Assembly (NCBI GenBank): GCA_932294295.1
Contig: OW028584.1
Location: 8,564,407-8,628,406, forward strand
Direction of reading: 5' to 3'
Length of the DNA stretch: 64,000 bases
Source: Alitta virens
Taxonomy: Eukaryota; Annelida; Polychaeta; Phyllodocida; Nereididae
A program made the position numbers and the translations under genes. This document shows positions 21,290-34,107 of this stretch, piece by piece; within the stretch, counting starts at the first letter, position 1, and every line of letters begins with the position of its first letter. The notes beneath the pieces were generated by a model. It had not been told where the DNA came from, searched no databases, and saw nothing but the letters and a program-made list of their open reading frames with translations.

Positions 21290-24200
21290 GTAAGTTCAAT
21301 ATTATATAAATATATATAAAATCTTTGTACAGTGTCAAGTGTTATTTGTAATTTTTTTACGGCCATAATTCATATAAGCCATTTTCATGAGTATTTTATT
21401 GAATAAATAAAAAAGAAAATATTGTTATTACTCCTATTCATCATGCTTATCAAATATACCGTTCAAGATTATTTAATTTCAACTCAGATAATTTATGCCA
21501 GTTTGCTTATAATTTAGATGCAACGTTTTAATTCGTGATTCAAGTATGCCATCCTCATGTCTATTTAATTACTATTTCATCATTCAAAATATGAAATAAA
21601 ATATAATTATGCTAGACTCATATCTATTTTATTTCACATTAAGATACGTCAGGGAATGGCTGGGTATTGTCGTCTGTGGGGGAATAGTGGATTTATCTGA
21701 GGGGTGCTATTCCATCCCTTCCCACAGGGCACCTATCCTCTCCTCAGCCAGCGCCACTTAAGGCCCTTTCACACATAGCCGGATCAGACGCCGGAGCGTC
21801 CCGGAGGACAACTCCGGAATACTCCCGCATACTCCGGGGAAAGCCGTGTAGACATCGTGTTCATGTCCGGGATTGTCCGGCATTGTCCGTCATTGTCCGG
21901 GGCGCTCCTGGACCACCTTGGGACTCCGGGGGAAAAAATTAAACATGTTTAATTTTTCATGCCGGAGTTCCCGGAGTAATTTAATCCTTGTAGATCCGTG
22001 TAGATCTGTGTAGATCCGTATAGACTCCCAATATACTCCGCCGATCTCCGGGAATCTCCGTATTGACTCCGGCATATCTCCGGCTACATCCGGGCATGAA
22101 TATTTCGCCGCCATTAATGCCGGAGAGTACAAGGAGCAACATGGTTCCACCCGAATGAACACGGTGTAAAGACCGGTGATATCCGCGAAGGCACCGTGAA
22201 AATCCGGTTCACTCCGCACTCTAAACGGGACAGTCGTGTTAGCTCCTTGTTGAGACCGTATTGACATCGTGTACACATCGCCAAACATTTATTTTTTGTT
22301 GACATTTAACAGCTCTTTGATCCCGGAACCCCCCGGAGGTAATAAAATGTTACTCCGGGATGCTCCGGCGTCTGATCCGGCTATGTGTGAAACCCCCTTT
22401 ACGTGGCAGGCTTCAGCTGGCTCGTGAGTATTTGTACCAAGGTAACAGACGATATCATGGAATGCTTCAAGCTGGATGGCCCTAAAGGTAAAAAGTTTCT
22501 TCTAGGTATTTCAAATCGATACTTAAATACCTAGTTTCAGTAGTCCCGACATCCACTCCTTGATTTTCTCGTATGTTTATTTCTAAAATCTATGAATTCC
22601 TTTCCATTTTTTACAATCCAAAAACTAACTACTAGCGCCCTCTCGAGCAAAAACTGATCAAACTGTTAGTACACATATTTCGATAATGCCTCGAGCAATC
22701 AGTGCCTTGGCACGTCTTAATTTTATAGTCAGTCAATTTGTTCTTAAAGTCCGAATAATGCATTTCAATAATTTGTGCTAGCCAAATTCCAGGAAGGAGA
22801 AAGGGTCCCAAGATGAGCTGATCAGTCTCCAACCTGCTAAAATGCCAAAAGGAAAATATTAGGAAAATGAGTAACAGTTTCATCATCAAGATGACATATT
22901 TATCATTATGTTTTCATTTCTACACCTAGATAATATTAATTATATCATGTGATTGCAAGATAACTCACCACTTCTGTCAATATCTTTTATTTTTCAGATT
23001 TGCCATACTCCAAATACCCTGGTTTCCATCCTTGGAGAGATTCAACCATTATCAGCATCTATACAGAGGATGAAATGATGAGGAGCATAAGTCAAGTACC
23101 TGGACTTCCGCAAAAGCTGGGTAAGTCCACGAATAGAATACTGGCAACTGACATCATGGCATTGTTCAGAGTTGTTATAATATGATTCAAAATTAAAGTC
23201 CTGTTTTTCAGTCATATTTAGCCACAAACAGCCTGGAGCAGCACAAAATGAAAAAAATTTTGGCAATAATTCAAATCCCAACTTTCTAGCTATAAAAACA
23301 CCTCTGTGAAAGAAATAAACGGAAGTTTGCTATTTTCTCCATTTTAATTTTTGCTGCTTCTTTGTGACCATAACAAATGGCTATAGGGCTGGCTAATGGC
23401 AACAAAATTGCATAAAATTATCATTGCAAAGATATGAAACTAGAATTGATTTGCACAGAGAGGCGGTTTTATGGGTTAGAAAGTTGGGGTTTGACATTTG
23501 GTAACATTTATGTATATATTGTGCTTCTCCATGACATATAATATTTATATAAAAATAAAACCCCGTTCACACTATTACGAGCGACTACGGATGTCAAAGA
23601 GGGACTTAACGTGCTCACTCATGGTCAACCGTGCCTTTGTTCATCACGTATAAGTTATGTGGACGAGCGTCCGTAAGGCACTTGTAGATCCCTCGGTGAG
23701 GGGTCCACGAGTGAAGGAGGAGAGGGCTATGGATGGGCACAGTGCCAGTGGGGATGGTTGACGGAAGAACGACTGAAGGGCCACAGAGGTCAGCTTAGCA
23801 TTTCCCGAGCGTTCCACAAGCTGTACAAGAGTGAACATGAGTAGATGTCGCATGTACACGTGTGGACAGCTCCCCTGCATACCTGCTAGTGAGCACGAGT
23901 GGTCGCAAATGGCCACGGATGTCCATAAATCATTTGCCAACAGCTGGCTGAGTGACTCCCGTTAAAGGTAAACAATTTTACTTGCGAACGTCCGCCAAAT
24001 TTTTAAACATATATTAACGAGTGATCTGGAGGGACCAGGAGCGTTCTACGGATTACCACGAGTACCCGAAAATCGCTCAGCGAGTGAATGATGTGCGGAC
24101 AAGGATAAACAGGATTAAAAAATCCGCGCTCACTCGCCATCCCCTCTCGTGACAGTGTGAACGCCCCTTAAGACCGAAAAAACAAGGGAACATTTATTTT

Positions 24201-24783
24201 GATGATGCTATACATTGTATTAATCTACATTTAATTTTCCATTATTGAATGTCATGCTGTTTCAGAGGAAGGCATACAGATGTGTGACTTGGGCTGCAGT
24301 ACTGGAGCGATGACAGTAAAGATCGCTCAAAGATTTCCGAAAACTCAAATCTATGGTTACGACATATCAGAAGAAATTATAATGGCCGCTCGCGAGAAAG
24401 CCAACCAGCTTGGAGTTAAGAATGCCCATTTCGCTGTGCAGGACTGTTCCAACATGCCCGCTGATTGGTCTGGGCGTTGGGACTACGTCTATGCATATGA
24501 CATGGTTCATGATGTTCCTCAAGCGAGTAAACTTTTGAGCGAGATCTGTCGAGTGCTTAAACCAGGCTGTGCTGCGTCTATCATAGATATAAATGTAAAC
24601 ACAGAAATCGCAGATAATGTGAAGAACAAGTACCCCCATGCCGCAATGGCATACAACGTTTCGCTGCTTCACTGTATGCCAGTTTCTCTAGATAAGGATG
24701 GTATGGGCTTGGGGGCAGCATGGGGGAAAGAGAAGGCTCAGCAAATGATGAAAGATGCTGGATTTTCCAAAATAGAAATGTAA
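21111..24783 (+). CDS. SAM-dependent methyltransferase gene, exon 2 split by a MITE
   Basis: Coding pieces 21111-21289, 21644-21757, TTA, 22402-22487, 22998-23120 and 24266-24783 total 1023 nt: 340 residues plus stop, with all phases matching (2, 1, 1). The N-terminus is a helical, winged-helix-like dimerisation region (LHHSFLTPGIELGCRLGLFDHL, TCQEIAGALGFKERYVREWL). The C-terminal half is a Rossmann methyltransferase with SAM motif I MCDLGCSTGAM, motif II IYGYDISEEII, the NAHFAVQDCSNMP acidic loop and YVYAYDMVHDVPQ. This matches the family resembling mycobacterial Rv2258c; substrate unknown, probably a cytosolic small molecule. As assembled, exon 2 runs into TAA at the MITE boundary, so this allele should yield a truncated protein lacking the SAM domain unless the MITE is spliced or excised. 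Confidence 0.85.
21644..21757 (+). CDS. Methyltransferase exon 2, part before the MITE
   Basis: Acceptor CACATTAAG; encodes YVREWLGIVVCGGIVDLSEG through APILSSASAT. The next triplet reads TAA because the MITE starts immediately after TTA. Confidence 0.85.
21761..22398. mobile_element. MITE inserted in methyltransferase coding sequence
   Basis: 638 bp. The left end AGGCCCTTTCACACATAGCC mirrors the right end GGCTATGTGTGAAACCCCCT, and the inverted match extends past GGATCAGACGCCGGAG. TTA is duplicated at 21758-21760 and 22399-22401. GC-rich with many CCGG and TCCGG words; a sister copy lies at 62925-63481. The TTA duplication suggests PIF/Harbinger mobilisation. Confidence 0.9.
22402..22487 (+). 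CDS. Methyltransferase exon 2, part after the MITE
   Basis: With one TTA, reads YVAGFSWLVSICTKVTDDIM through ECFKLDGPK and ends in phase 1 at GTAAAA. The segment matches the family's helical linker before the SAM domain. Confidence 0.85.
22998..23120 (+). CDS. Methyltransferase exon 3
   Basis: Acceptor TTTTTCAG; encodes LPYSKYPGFHPWRDST through VPGLPQKL. Donor GTAAGT, phase 1. Confidence 0.85.
23559..24168. mobile_element. MITE in the last methyltransferase intron
   Basis: 610 bp. AACCCCGTTCACACTATTACGA at the left mirrors TCGTGACAGTGTGAACGCCCCT at the right, flanked by TAA on both sides. Interior GC-rich with CCACGAGTG and GTCCG words. Same family as the fragment at 385-582. Confidence 0.85.
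24266..24783 (+). CDS. Methyltransferase exon 4: SAM-binding domain
   Basis: Acceptor GCTGTTTCAG; starts EEGIQMCDLGCSTGAM and carries the whole Rossmann domain to the TAA at 24781-24783. Confidence 0.9.
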
Positions 24784-24844
24784 AGTGATGTCAATAGGCT
24801 CGAGGCTTACTTCACATGCTATGCTTGAAGTGGTATCGCTTGTC

Positions 24845-24850
24845 AATAAA
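24845..24850 (+). terminator. Polyadenylation signal of the methyltransferase gene
   Basis: AATAAA 62 bp after the stop codon. Confidence 0.6.
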
Positions 24851-26469
24851 ATGCAGGGCTGTCTTTTAAGTTTGTGGCAAAAGTCAAAGAACAGTTTCTT
24901 TTAGGAAAAGTTGCGGGATTTCTAAATTTCAGCGAATTTTTTAACATTTTATTACTTTTTGTTGCATTGGAACTTTTAGGTTTCAATTTCAGTTTATTAT
25001 TAATTGTAAAGTATATATAACAAGCCAGATAGCATGCTGGACGCCAATGGCGTATTGTGCCTCGCAAGTACACAAACTTAAGTTTGCAAAGCGAAGTGCA
25101 GAAATCTGTCAAGATGTGCTGTAAGTCATGGGAATGGGATGAAGGTCAGTCAATGATAAACTGATACGCTATTGAAGTTTTAAGAATTGGAATTTATAAT
25201 CAACCTCAATTAAATTAGTTTTTATAACAACATACAGACAACCTTTAAAGAATAAAGGGAACAAAAAGAATTGATGTTAAATTTTGGTAGTTCTTTGTCT
25301 TTTACCAGCTAAGACATGGGGTATACTTATGGCATGATAATCTCACTATTACTTCAATATACAATTTTTCATGCATGTTCTAACCTTATACAATCCTTAA
25401 ATGTAAGTTCTATCCAATTTCAGTTCCTTCTAAGTTTAATGTAATATATTCTTTAAGTATATATGAATATAGTGTTTAAGCTTTTATACATAAATATATA
25501 AATGAATTACATAACCTTAATAATATAAGTAATATAAGTATATGAAGAATTTCAAATACTTATATATTTAGAAGTGCTATATTTAACCCATAAGTAATGT
25601 TAAGTACTCATAAATATCATAAGTAATGTAACTAATATATAACACATATGATTAGCATATGTGGCATAATAACATGCAAGTAATACCTTGTACATGCAGT
25701 AAGTTTACTTTTGTATATGATTAATATATACGAATTGTATTTCATAATAATTGTGAATTTGAATTTATATTAAAATTGCAATAAAAATACATGACAGTAT
25801 GATAATCTCACTATTACTTGAAAATACAATTCGCACAAAGTTGTCATCCGGGAAATCCATTTTTCAAATATGTCTTAGAAAAGTTATGGAAAGTCATGAA
25901 AAAGTGAGGGGATTCATTTCCATCAACTAATAGACACCTCAACTATTGCATCAAAGGACGAAGCAGCTGTTAATTACTGAATAATATTTTACACCCCATT
26001 TATGCCATATAAAACCATTGTTATATACTTGTAAATTTGATGTTTTGTCAATTGATTATGTTTGTTAAGTGTATTAGAATACTTCATTTAGGATTATTGC
26101 AGCAGGTGCACCGAATATGGCAACAATTTCTTATTATGTATACATCATTAAAAGGTCATCAGCTACATTCTTGTTATTTCTGTGCTATAGTAAGCCATTC
26201 TAGTAGGCCTAAAAGGTCTAACGTTAATACGATATTGCTTTAAAAACCATAAACTGACATTAAAAACAAACCGAAATTTAAGTCGTGCACTGTTGCTCAT
26301 TGCGAAGTTACGAATAGAATGACTTACAACACAAATTAATGAATCCTCCTAAAATTGATCCTCCTTAAATTGGTCGTTCAAAGAGTCAGTGTGTCATGCC
26401 TGTTTTCATGCTGATATAGGCAGTGATCTCACCACTAAAGATTGTCTATAGACATGAATTTGGGTGACC
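24851..26469. other. Gene-free AT-rich stretch
   Basis: Very AT-rich, especially 25440-25770 with irregular ATAAGTATAT repeats. No gene or domain recognised. Confidence 0.5.
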
Positions 26470-29400
26470 CTGGACTAATAGTATATGCTACTATGTCATT
26501 TGCTTGACAAGCACAATCTTGTACTTTTCGGAATCCTGAGAAGTAGCTCTATCAAGCTACGGGGGATGCCATTTTTTCCCATGGCAACATAGCTTGAAAA
26601 CTGTTACCATAGCAGCGAACCCAGGTTTTCAGGAAATTGGTATATTTCTTTATATTTCTTTACCACTGGCACTGTCAGACTCTATCCAAGTTACATAATC
26701 AAATCTTTTAACTACATGCTTTATGTTGGTTATGTGACCCTTAATGTCAAAGGTCATTGTCATAGTGAGAATTGGGGTTTAATGTAAAAATTTGGCCCTT
26801 TTTAACATAAAAACATTTTTAGATTCATTATGTGTATCACTTGATTCCTGTTTCCATGCAAACAGTTATTCATCAGTAACTTGACATAGTCTAAATTTGT
26901 TCTGGATATTTAGGTTGTCTTGGTATCCATGGCAACAAATTGATGTCCTTCACAACATAGACAAATGGGAAATCCCAAAAAGCCAGATATGCGATTCCAC
27001 TGTTCCTGCAGCTTTCTGTGATTTGTAATTTTTAATATAACCTACTTGCAGAATATTTTAGACAGGTGACCTTCAAGATCAAAGGTCAAGATCATGATAA
27101 AAGTGAGGCTACAGGCAAAAATCTGGTCAGTTTTTGCAGTAAAAGAAGACATTAAATCCTACCTAATGCTACATTGATTGGCAGTTTTCAAATTGACATT
27201 GGTTCATGAGAAATGTAATTTAGTCCTGGCTTGTTTTAAAAATATAGTTTGAATAGGTAGCCATGGCAACCAGCCTAAAATCATCACAAACAAAATCAAG
27301 ATGAATGACAATGTTCTCAAATTGGAGAGATTTTGGTGGCTGATAAGTAGTTTTTCATGGCCAGCATGGCTTGAATATTAGTTTTTTGTATCAGGGAATA
27401 TTTCAATCGTGTGACCATCAAGGTCAAAGGTCAAGGTCATGGTGACAACTAAGGTCAATGACCCATGAGCCACCTCTTTGTGCCCTACAGGATCTAATGC
27501 TGTCTGACATGACCAATACTTGCTCCACATATATAAATTGAACTGGTATCCATGGCAACCAGACTGGATTATCATAAACAAAACTAAAGAAAATTACAAT
27601 ATTCTCACTTTTGTGAGATGCAATTTCACAAGGCCAGTATAGCTGTAAGCTTTCTTATTTCTGTATTTGGTGTATACATGGGATTAGTTTAGCCATGTGA
27701 TTGTGGGGTCGAAGGTATAAGTCACGGTAAAAACAGGTCAATAACCTTAAATCAGCCCATTTGCAATATGGAAGTGAATATAATCTAATTTTATGTTGCA
27801 CTGTTAATTTATGTAGATGTCAACATGACCAATGTTCCCTGAATGTACTATGGAAATAGCAGGTGATATATAATTTTGACTGGTATCCATGGCAACCAGG
27901 CAGGATTCACCACAAACAAAACTGAGGATAATGAACATGTTCGCAAATTGGCAGGATTTTGAATGGCTGTTAAGCAGTATAACAAGGTAATATAACAAGG
28001 CCAGCGTAGCCTCCAGGGTTTTTGTTTCTGCATTTTATAACATGTGAATTACTCAGTCATATAATCTTAAAGACGAATGATGAAAACTCAGATCAATGAC
28101 CCTCAATAAATTTTTCTTCCCAACAGCAGTAAATATATAATCTCCAAGCAAACTTTTTGTTCATGGCAAGTTTTCGGTCAATTTTTTTTTTCAAGTTTCA
28201 TCTTCGGGTCACCTTAATTTCATTTTTTGACTATGGAAGTGTAGGTCTGGGCATCATATTTGTGGGATTATCCTCTATTGTTTCAAGTATATGTAAGAAA
28301 TTGTTCTCCTTTGGTGGCGATTACAAGAAACATATTGGAAACATCTTTAATGAGTCTTTAATCTTAGTTATGATGGTAAATACTCAAAATGGAAGGATTT
28401 CACTGCCTTTTTTTTGTATTCCTTGACCATGAAAACTCACATGTAGACACCAAATTCATGGTATTATCTTTATTAGTTGACGATATTTGAAAAAAATAAG
28501 TATTTCTATTATTGGCGTCCCTAATTTGCATATTATAGATACATTTCTAATAATGAAGAGGAGTGGTCAAAAAGGATTCTAGTAGTGTTCTCAATTACTA
28601 ATCATGATACTTTAATGAACCACACAAAATCTATAGGTTGAAACTTGAAAAAAAATTGACCACAAAGTAAAATATGGGTGGCCAGTTTTATATGTAAATT
28701 AAGGGGTGAAGGACTAAAAATTCAGCTTGGCAACAGCAAAATTTGAAATCAGCAGGGCCAAAAACATAAGAATCAACCTGTTGCCTGCTTTTAACACAAA
28801 ATGCCTTGGGGTGTCCAATTTTCTGAAAATGGCACCTAATTATTAAGTATTACTGAAGATTTAATTGTTGACCGACAGAAGGAGGCTGTCCTTAATTATG
28901 GTATTGCTAATCACATGTTTCATGCTGTGAACTGCAAATAATTGATGGTTTCATGACAAGATAAGGAATTAGTCAGTGACTGATCTTCACATTGTTAAAA
29001 CTGAAAATTTTTATACATCAATTGATTTATTGCGATGCCAACAATTTAGAACTGGTTGTTGTGGCAACATCAGTAGTTTCATGACACAGACAAATTCAGA
29101 AACCTGAAAAGATGCAGCTTCAGACTGTTGAAAATATACCAAAACCAGCGAGGAATCCATGCAGGGGACTTGTTTTTATGATTCCAACCTGCTTGCCATG
29201 TATTCCAGTAATACATATCAACTTACTTATTTTTGGAAAGCAAACATAAGTCATGTTAGAATTATTATTATTATGTATTTACTGCGCCTCATGCTTGAAT
29301 TAACCTACTGAATAGAACATAATGAAATAATGTTCAGTTTTATTGCACAAAATTGACTGATTATGGTCACTGACCTTAGTTTTTACCATTACCCCCTAAT

Positions 29401-31303
29401 CACATGACTGAAATATTCTCGTGCACGTGTGTATAATTATGCTTAATACAGAAATGTGAAAGCTTAGACCTATGCCGGTCCTGTAGAAATGCATAACAGG
29501 CGGCAAAAAAATCACATGTGTGTTTTATGTCATTGACTAAATATTCAAAAAAATTATCCTGTAGTACAAGCATTAAGGAAATCAACATTTTCCAGACCTC
29601 CATTCAGTTGCATAATAAATAATGCAGAAAAAGTTTAAACTTTTCTATGAAAGTATCAAAAACTTCTTTTCACAAGCCAGCTTATGTGCAATAGTAAAGT
29701 TATATGACTCAATGAGTATACTGCCCTACAAATATGCATAGCTATCAACAAGCAGGTAGTTTTCTTAGTTTTCTTTATGAAAAAACCAGCCTAGTTGCCA
29801 CGGATACTACTTGACATTATATACCCACATGGTATATTATGAGAGCATTGCTTATGTTGACGTCTCTACATAAATTACAAGTCCAGAATAAAATGAGATT
29901 ATATTCACATCCATATTGAAAATGGTCTGATTTAAAGTCATTGACCTCAGTTTTTACCATGACCTAGACCTTCACCCCACAGTCACATGACTAAACTAAT
30001 CCCATGTATACACCAAATACAGAAATATGACAGCTTACAGCTATATTGGCCTTGTGAAATTGCATCTCACAAAAGTGAGAACATCGTCATTTTCTTTAGT
30101 TTTGTTTATGATGAATCCAGTCTGGTTGCCATGGATACCAGTTCAAATTATATATGTGGAACAAGTATTGGTCATGTTGGGATCTTAATATAAATGTCAC
30201 TTGCAGAAATTAGAACACAGTATCAGACAGCATTAGATTATATTCACTCCTGTAGGGCATAAAATGGTGGCTCATGGGTCATTGACCTTAGTTGTCATCA
30301 TGACCTTGACCTTTGACATTGATGGTCACATGATTGAAATATTCCTTGATATAAAAACAAATATATTACAAAATTTAAGACCATGCTGGCCCTGTAAAAA
30401 CTACTTATCAGCCACCAAAATCTCTCCAATTTGAGAACATTGTCATTCATCTTGATTTTGTTTGGGACGATTCTAGCCTGGTTGCCATGGTTACCAATTC
30501 AAACTATATTTGTAAAACAAGCTAGGACTACATTACATATCTCATGAACCAATGTCAATTTGAAAACTGCCAATCAATGTAGCATTAGGTAGGATTTAAT
30601 GTCTTCTTTTACTGCAAAAATTGACCAGATTTTTGCCTGTAGCCTCACTTTTATCATGATCTTGACCTTTGACCTTGAAGGTCACCCGAATAAAATATTT
30701 CTGCAAGCAGGTCATATTAAAAATTACAAATCACAGAAAGCTGCAGGAACAGTGGAATCGCATATCTGGCTTTTTGGGATTTCCCATTTGTCTATGTTGT
30801 GAAGGACATCAATGTGTTTATGATCATTTAAACCTGGTTGCCATGGATACCAAGACAACCTATATATCCAGAACAAATTTAGACTATGTCAAGTTACTGA
30901 TGAATAACTGTTTGCATGGAAACAGGTATTAAGTGATACACATAATGAATCTAAAAAATATGTTTTGTGAAAAAGCGCCACATTTTTACATTTAACCCCA
31001 ATTCTCACTATAACAATGACCTTTGACCTTAAAGGTCACATAACCAACATAAAGCATGTAGTTAAAAGATTTGATTATGTAACTTGGATGGAGTCTGTCA
31101 GTGCTAGTGGTAATGAAATTTAAAGAAAACCTGGGTTCGTTGCTATGGCAACATATTTCAAGCTATGTTGCCATGGGAAAAAATGGCATCCCCCTTAGCT
31201 TGATAGAGCTACTTCTGAGGATTCCAAAAACTATAATATTGTGTAGTGCCCATGACTTGTCAAGCAAGCCACTTTTTGTGACATAGTAGTGTATACTATA
31301 ACT
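26470..31303. repeat. About 4.8-kb inverted-repeat element of tandem units
   Basis: The left arm (26470 to about 28110) and right arm (about 29360 to 31303) are diverged inverted copies. Examples: GGGGGATGCCATTTTTTCCC at 26561 against GGGAAAAAATGGCATCCCCC at 31175, and TACTATGTCA at the left edge against TGACATAGTA at the right. Each arm is itself a series of diverged units of about 290-340 bp, marked by GGTATCCATGGCAACCAG (near 26930, 27260, 27547 and 27883; inverted near 29790, 30121, 30477 and 30834). Most units also carry GGTCAAAGGTCAAGGTCA-type words. No coding frame recognised; the central 1.2 kb is unique. Could be a giant fold-back transposon. Confidence 0.75.
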
Positions 31304-34030
31304 TGTAAAAGGGCATTTTATTATACAAAATGATAGAAATAGCCCAGACTTTGTAGTTTCACAGAATGGCAATTTTTTTAGATGGCCACAAAATTTAACT
31401 TAAAAACAGTACAAAACTTGATATAATCCGAACTACTTATCACATAAGAATGAAATAAGTATCAATTTATGTAATCATGTGTGGCCTTTTTAAATAAAAG
31501 TACCAATTGTCTGTTTGTCAAGAATTAGATGTCATAGTTACATTAGCTGGCTTGTACAGTTACTGGCAGATTTTAAAGAAAAGGTTGCATGGACACTATA
31601 GGGAAACCCGGAAGCAATTATTATGTTGGTAAACAGATTTAACCTTCATAATACTCCCTTCAATTCAGCTGAGTGGGGGGTCTATCTCAAAACAGGACAT
31701 ACATGAACCAGTCTTTCCTGGACATCCTGAATAACTCTGAATGGCAAGACTTAAATTAATCTGTATCACTTTTGAAGTTGTGACTGTACCTTTCAGTTAT
31801 GCAAATTTCTTCCTGCCTACACTGTATCATTCAGGGGCCAATAGTCCAAAAATAATGTGTGACATGTCCCAAGCTTCGCGTTTTGCCATTTTCTTCATTT
31901 AAACTTCAATAGAAATATCAACCTCCTTACTAAGAGAAGAAGTGGTATCAGTATTATTGTAGGTATAATTTCATGATTCTTTAGTTTACCACATGATTAA
32001 GTGAGTGGGTCTGTTGTATTTTATAGAAATTAGCACAACTCGTTTTTTGTAGGACCCTCAAATCCATGACATTATTGCTCGAATTAGGCCTATAACATAA
32101 GTACATGAGTTGTTTATTCATGTAATTTTATTATTCTTTGGAATCAATATTTATTTCACATGCTGGAGCAAAGAATATTGGAGCATTGAATGTTGGGCAT
32201 AACGCTCTCCCGGGGACACCAACTTTCTCTTATTATTGGGCTATCACTACCCTGGAAACATAAGGAACTTTGACAATAGTCTGGAATTATGTAAAGGAAA
32301 TATAATGTCATGATTCTATGCTGTTGTCTTTTTTCTCTAATTTATACAGAAATTAGTCAAATCTGAGTAATGTAATCTTCCCACTGATTCATGGATGCCA
32401 GTCATACAGAGATAAAGCTTTATTAAAATTTGAGCTACATATATTTTCATTACTATTAGCACTATCTTTCAGAAAAGTTTCAGCATCGATAAGCTAGATC
32501 ACTAGCATTATTGCAGATATTTCTTCGCTAATACCCTGAAAGTGGAAATTTTCCTCAATTCCTATGGATTAGTTCGGAGCGTCTCTTTATTCGGATGAAC
32601 AGCAAACAAGCAGAGCAACAAAATGTACATTAGAAAATGTTACATTAGGACTATGAATAATATAAGCAAGAATTATTGAACTAATCATTGATATTCAATA
32701 TCATTGATATTCAACTTCAAAATGTCACAATAAAAATTGCTAAAAAAAATGTCATTTTTTTGCTGTTCATTTTGTTATAAAATCAAAACGGCTCCATTGA
32801 TTGGCCTCACATTTTCAGAGAATGCTCACATTTACTAAATAGATAAATATAAATACAAGTAATTCCCTTAAAGGTGAGGATTGGTCTAGTAAATGAAAGC
32901 AGACTAAGCAGTCGGAATGGTAGTACGTACTACTACAGAAATGTAGCAACAGCAGGTGCAAGATTGAAATATATCATTTAGCGAAAATAGCAGAAAAATG
33001 TAGCAACAGCGAGTTAATTTTAAAATAACCAAATGTAGCAATAGCAGGCAATTGCACGTTTTGTGTGCAAAACTGATTGACATACTGTAAACAGTTGAAT
33101 AGTGGACAGAGAACACAGGGGCACACAATTGCAATGCTGGGTTCACTATCTCTCTATAAAATAAATAAACATCACCCGACATTTAATTTTTCATGCCCAT
33201 TATAAATACCGATTTGTTTACAAAGTTCCCAAATTTACCCACAGTTTCTCATTTCAAAATGGCTGCCCGGACAAATCCCAGCATACCTAAAGGCAATCCA
33301 AATAACTTCAGAATTAGTGCCATAGCTTTGTTCAATATGACACCAAATATTATATCAAAGGCTTCATTATTTTTGCACTAGGCCCTAAGACAAATTACAG
33401 GACTACTGGCGAGAATTGTTTACTGTAAAATCCAAAGGAAATTGCATATGGTACTAATGGTAACAACAGTCTAGTCCGCGTAAAAGTAAGTGTATGTTAG
33501 GAATACACTTTAGCTCTGTCACGCCATCTTGTGAAAGATCCCTGAACAAAACATTGGGCACCAGTTACTGTTAGCTTCCCCTTAATATAGCAGTTTTTTC
33601 TTTTTTTGGTTTGTTTTTTCACGCACAATTCAAGCACAAAGATGCAATGATATGATAACTTTCGCCTACCAAATTCGGCAAATCAATTTTAATGTACTGT
33701 GACAGTGACTAAAGTCACTGGATATGCGCAGAAACATTCACTTATTTAACTTCTTCTTTTTTTTTCAAGCGTCCTTAAAACGAAAAGTTGTTGGATTCCA
33801 ATAATGCAAGCCTCTAAAAAATTCCATTTCACCATGCAACTGTAAACCAATGTGTATTACTAACTATTAAAGATAGACCTATATTGATTTCTTTCTTCTT
33901 ATTTTTCAAAAGCTTGATTATAGCTGAGCTCAAAGAATTTTCAACATAAATACCAAACAATTAAAATCTGGTCATAAACCACTTTCCCTGGTTCTTCTAA
34001 ACCAGCATGCAATTTCACCTGATCAAGAAA
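31304..34030. other. Intergenic stretch upstream of the kinase gene
   Basis: No gene recognised. Contains about three copies of AAATGTAGCAACAGCAGGT-like sequence at 32935-33060 and the dispersed repeat at 33125-33235. Confidence 0.45.
33125..33235 (-). repeat. Dispersed repeat, copy 2
   Basis: Inverted relative of 8625-8722 (GGGTTCACTATCTCTCTATAAAATAAATAAAC...TTTAATTTTTCATGCC). Confidence 0.55.
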
Positions 34031-34037
34031 ACCCATC

Positions 34038-34107
34038 AGGGCCTCGCGGTGCCATCACTAGGCGAACGCGCCAATGTTGACAATATGGCGGACGGCGCGC
34101 TACAAGT
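34038..34107 (+). promoter_or_regulatory. CpG-rich TATA-less promoter of the kinase gene
   Basis: A sharp GC/CpG island in AT-rich surroundings, with GGCGAACGCGCC and CAATATGGCGGAC. The latter resembles the YY1 element AAnATGGCGGC often found just downstream of start sites of TATA-less promoters. Located 0.85 kb before the first DCX exon. Confidence 0.45.

Noticed and set aside
28157..28426. 89-codon hydrophobic ORF in the core of the inverted repeat
   Set aside because: AT-rich, Phe/Ile/Ser-dominated composition typical of random open frames; no domain or splice support.
26470..31303. CRISPR-like or satellite array
   Set aside because: Units are about 300 bp, degenerate and present in inverted orientation; no direct-repeat/spacer structure, and the host is a eukaryote.
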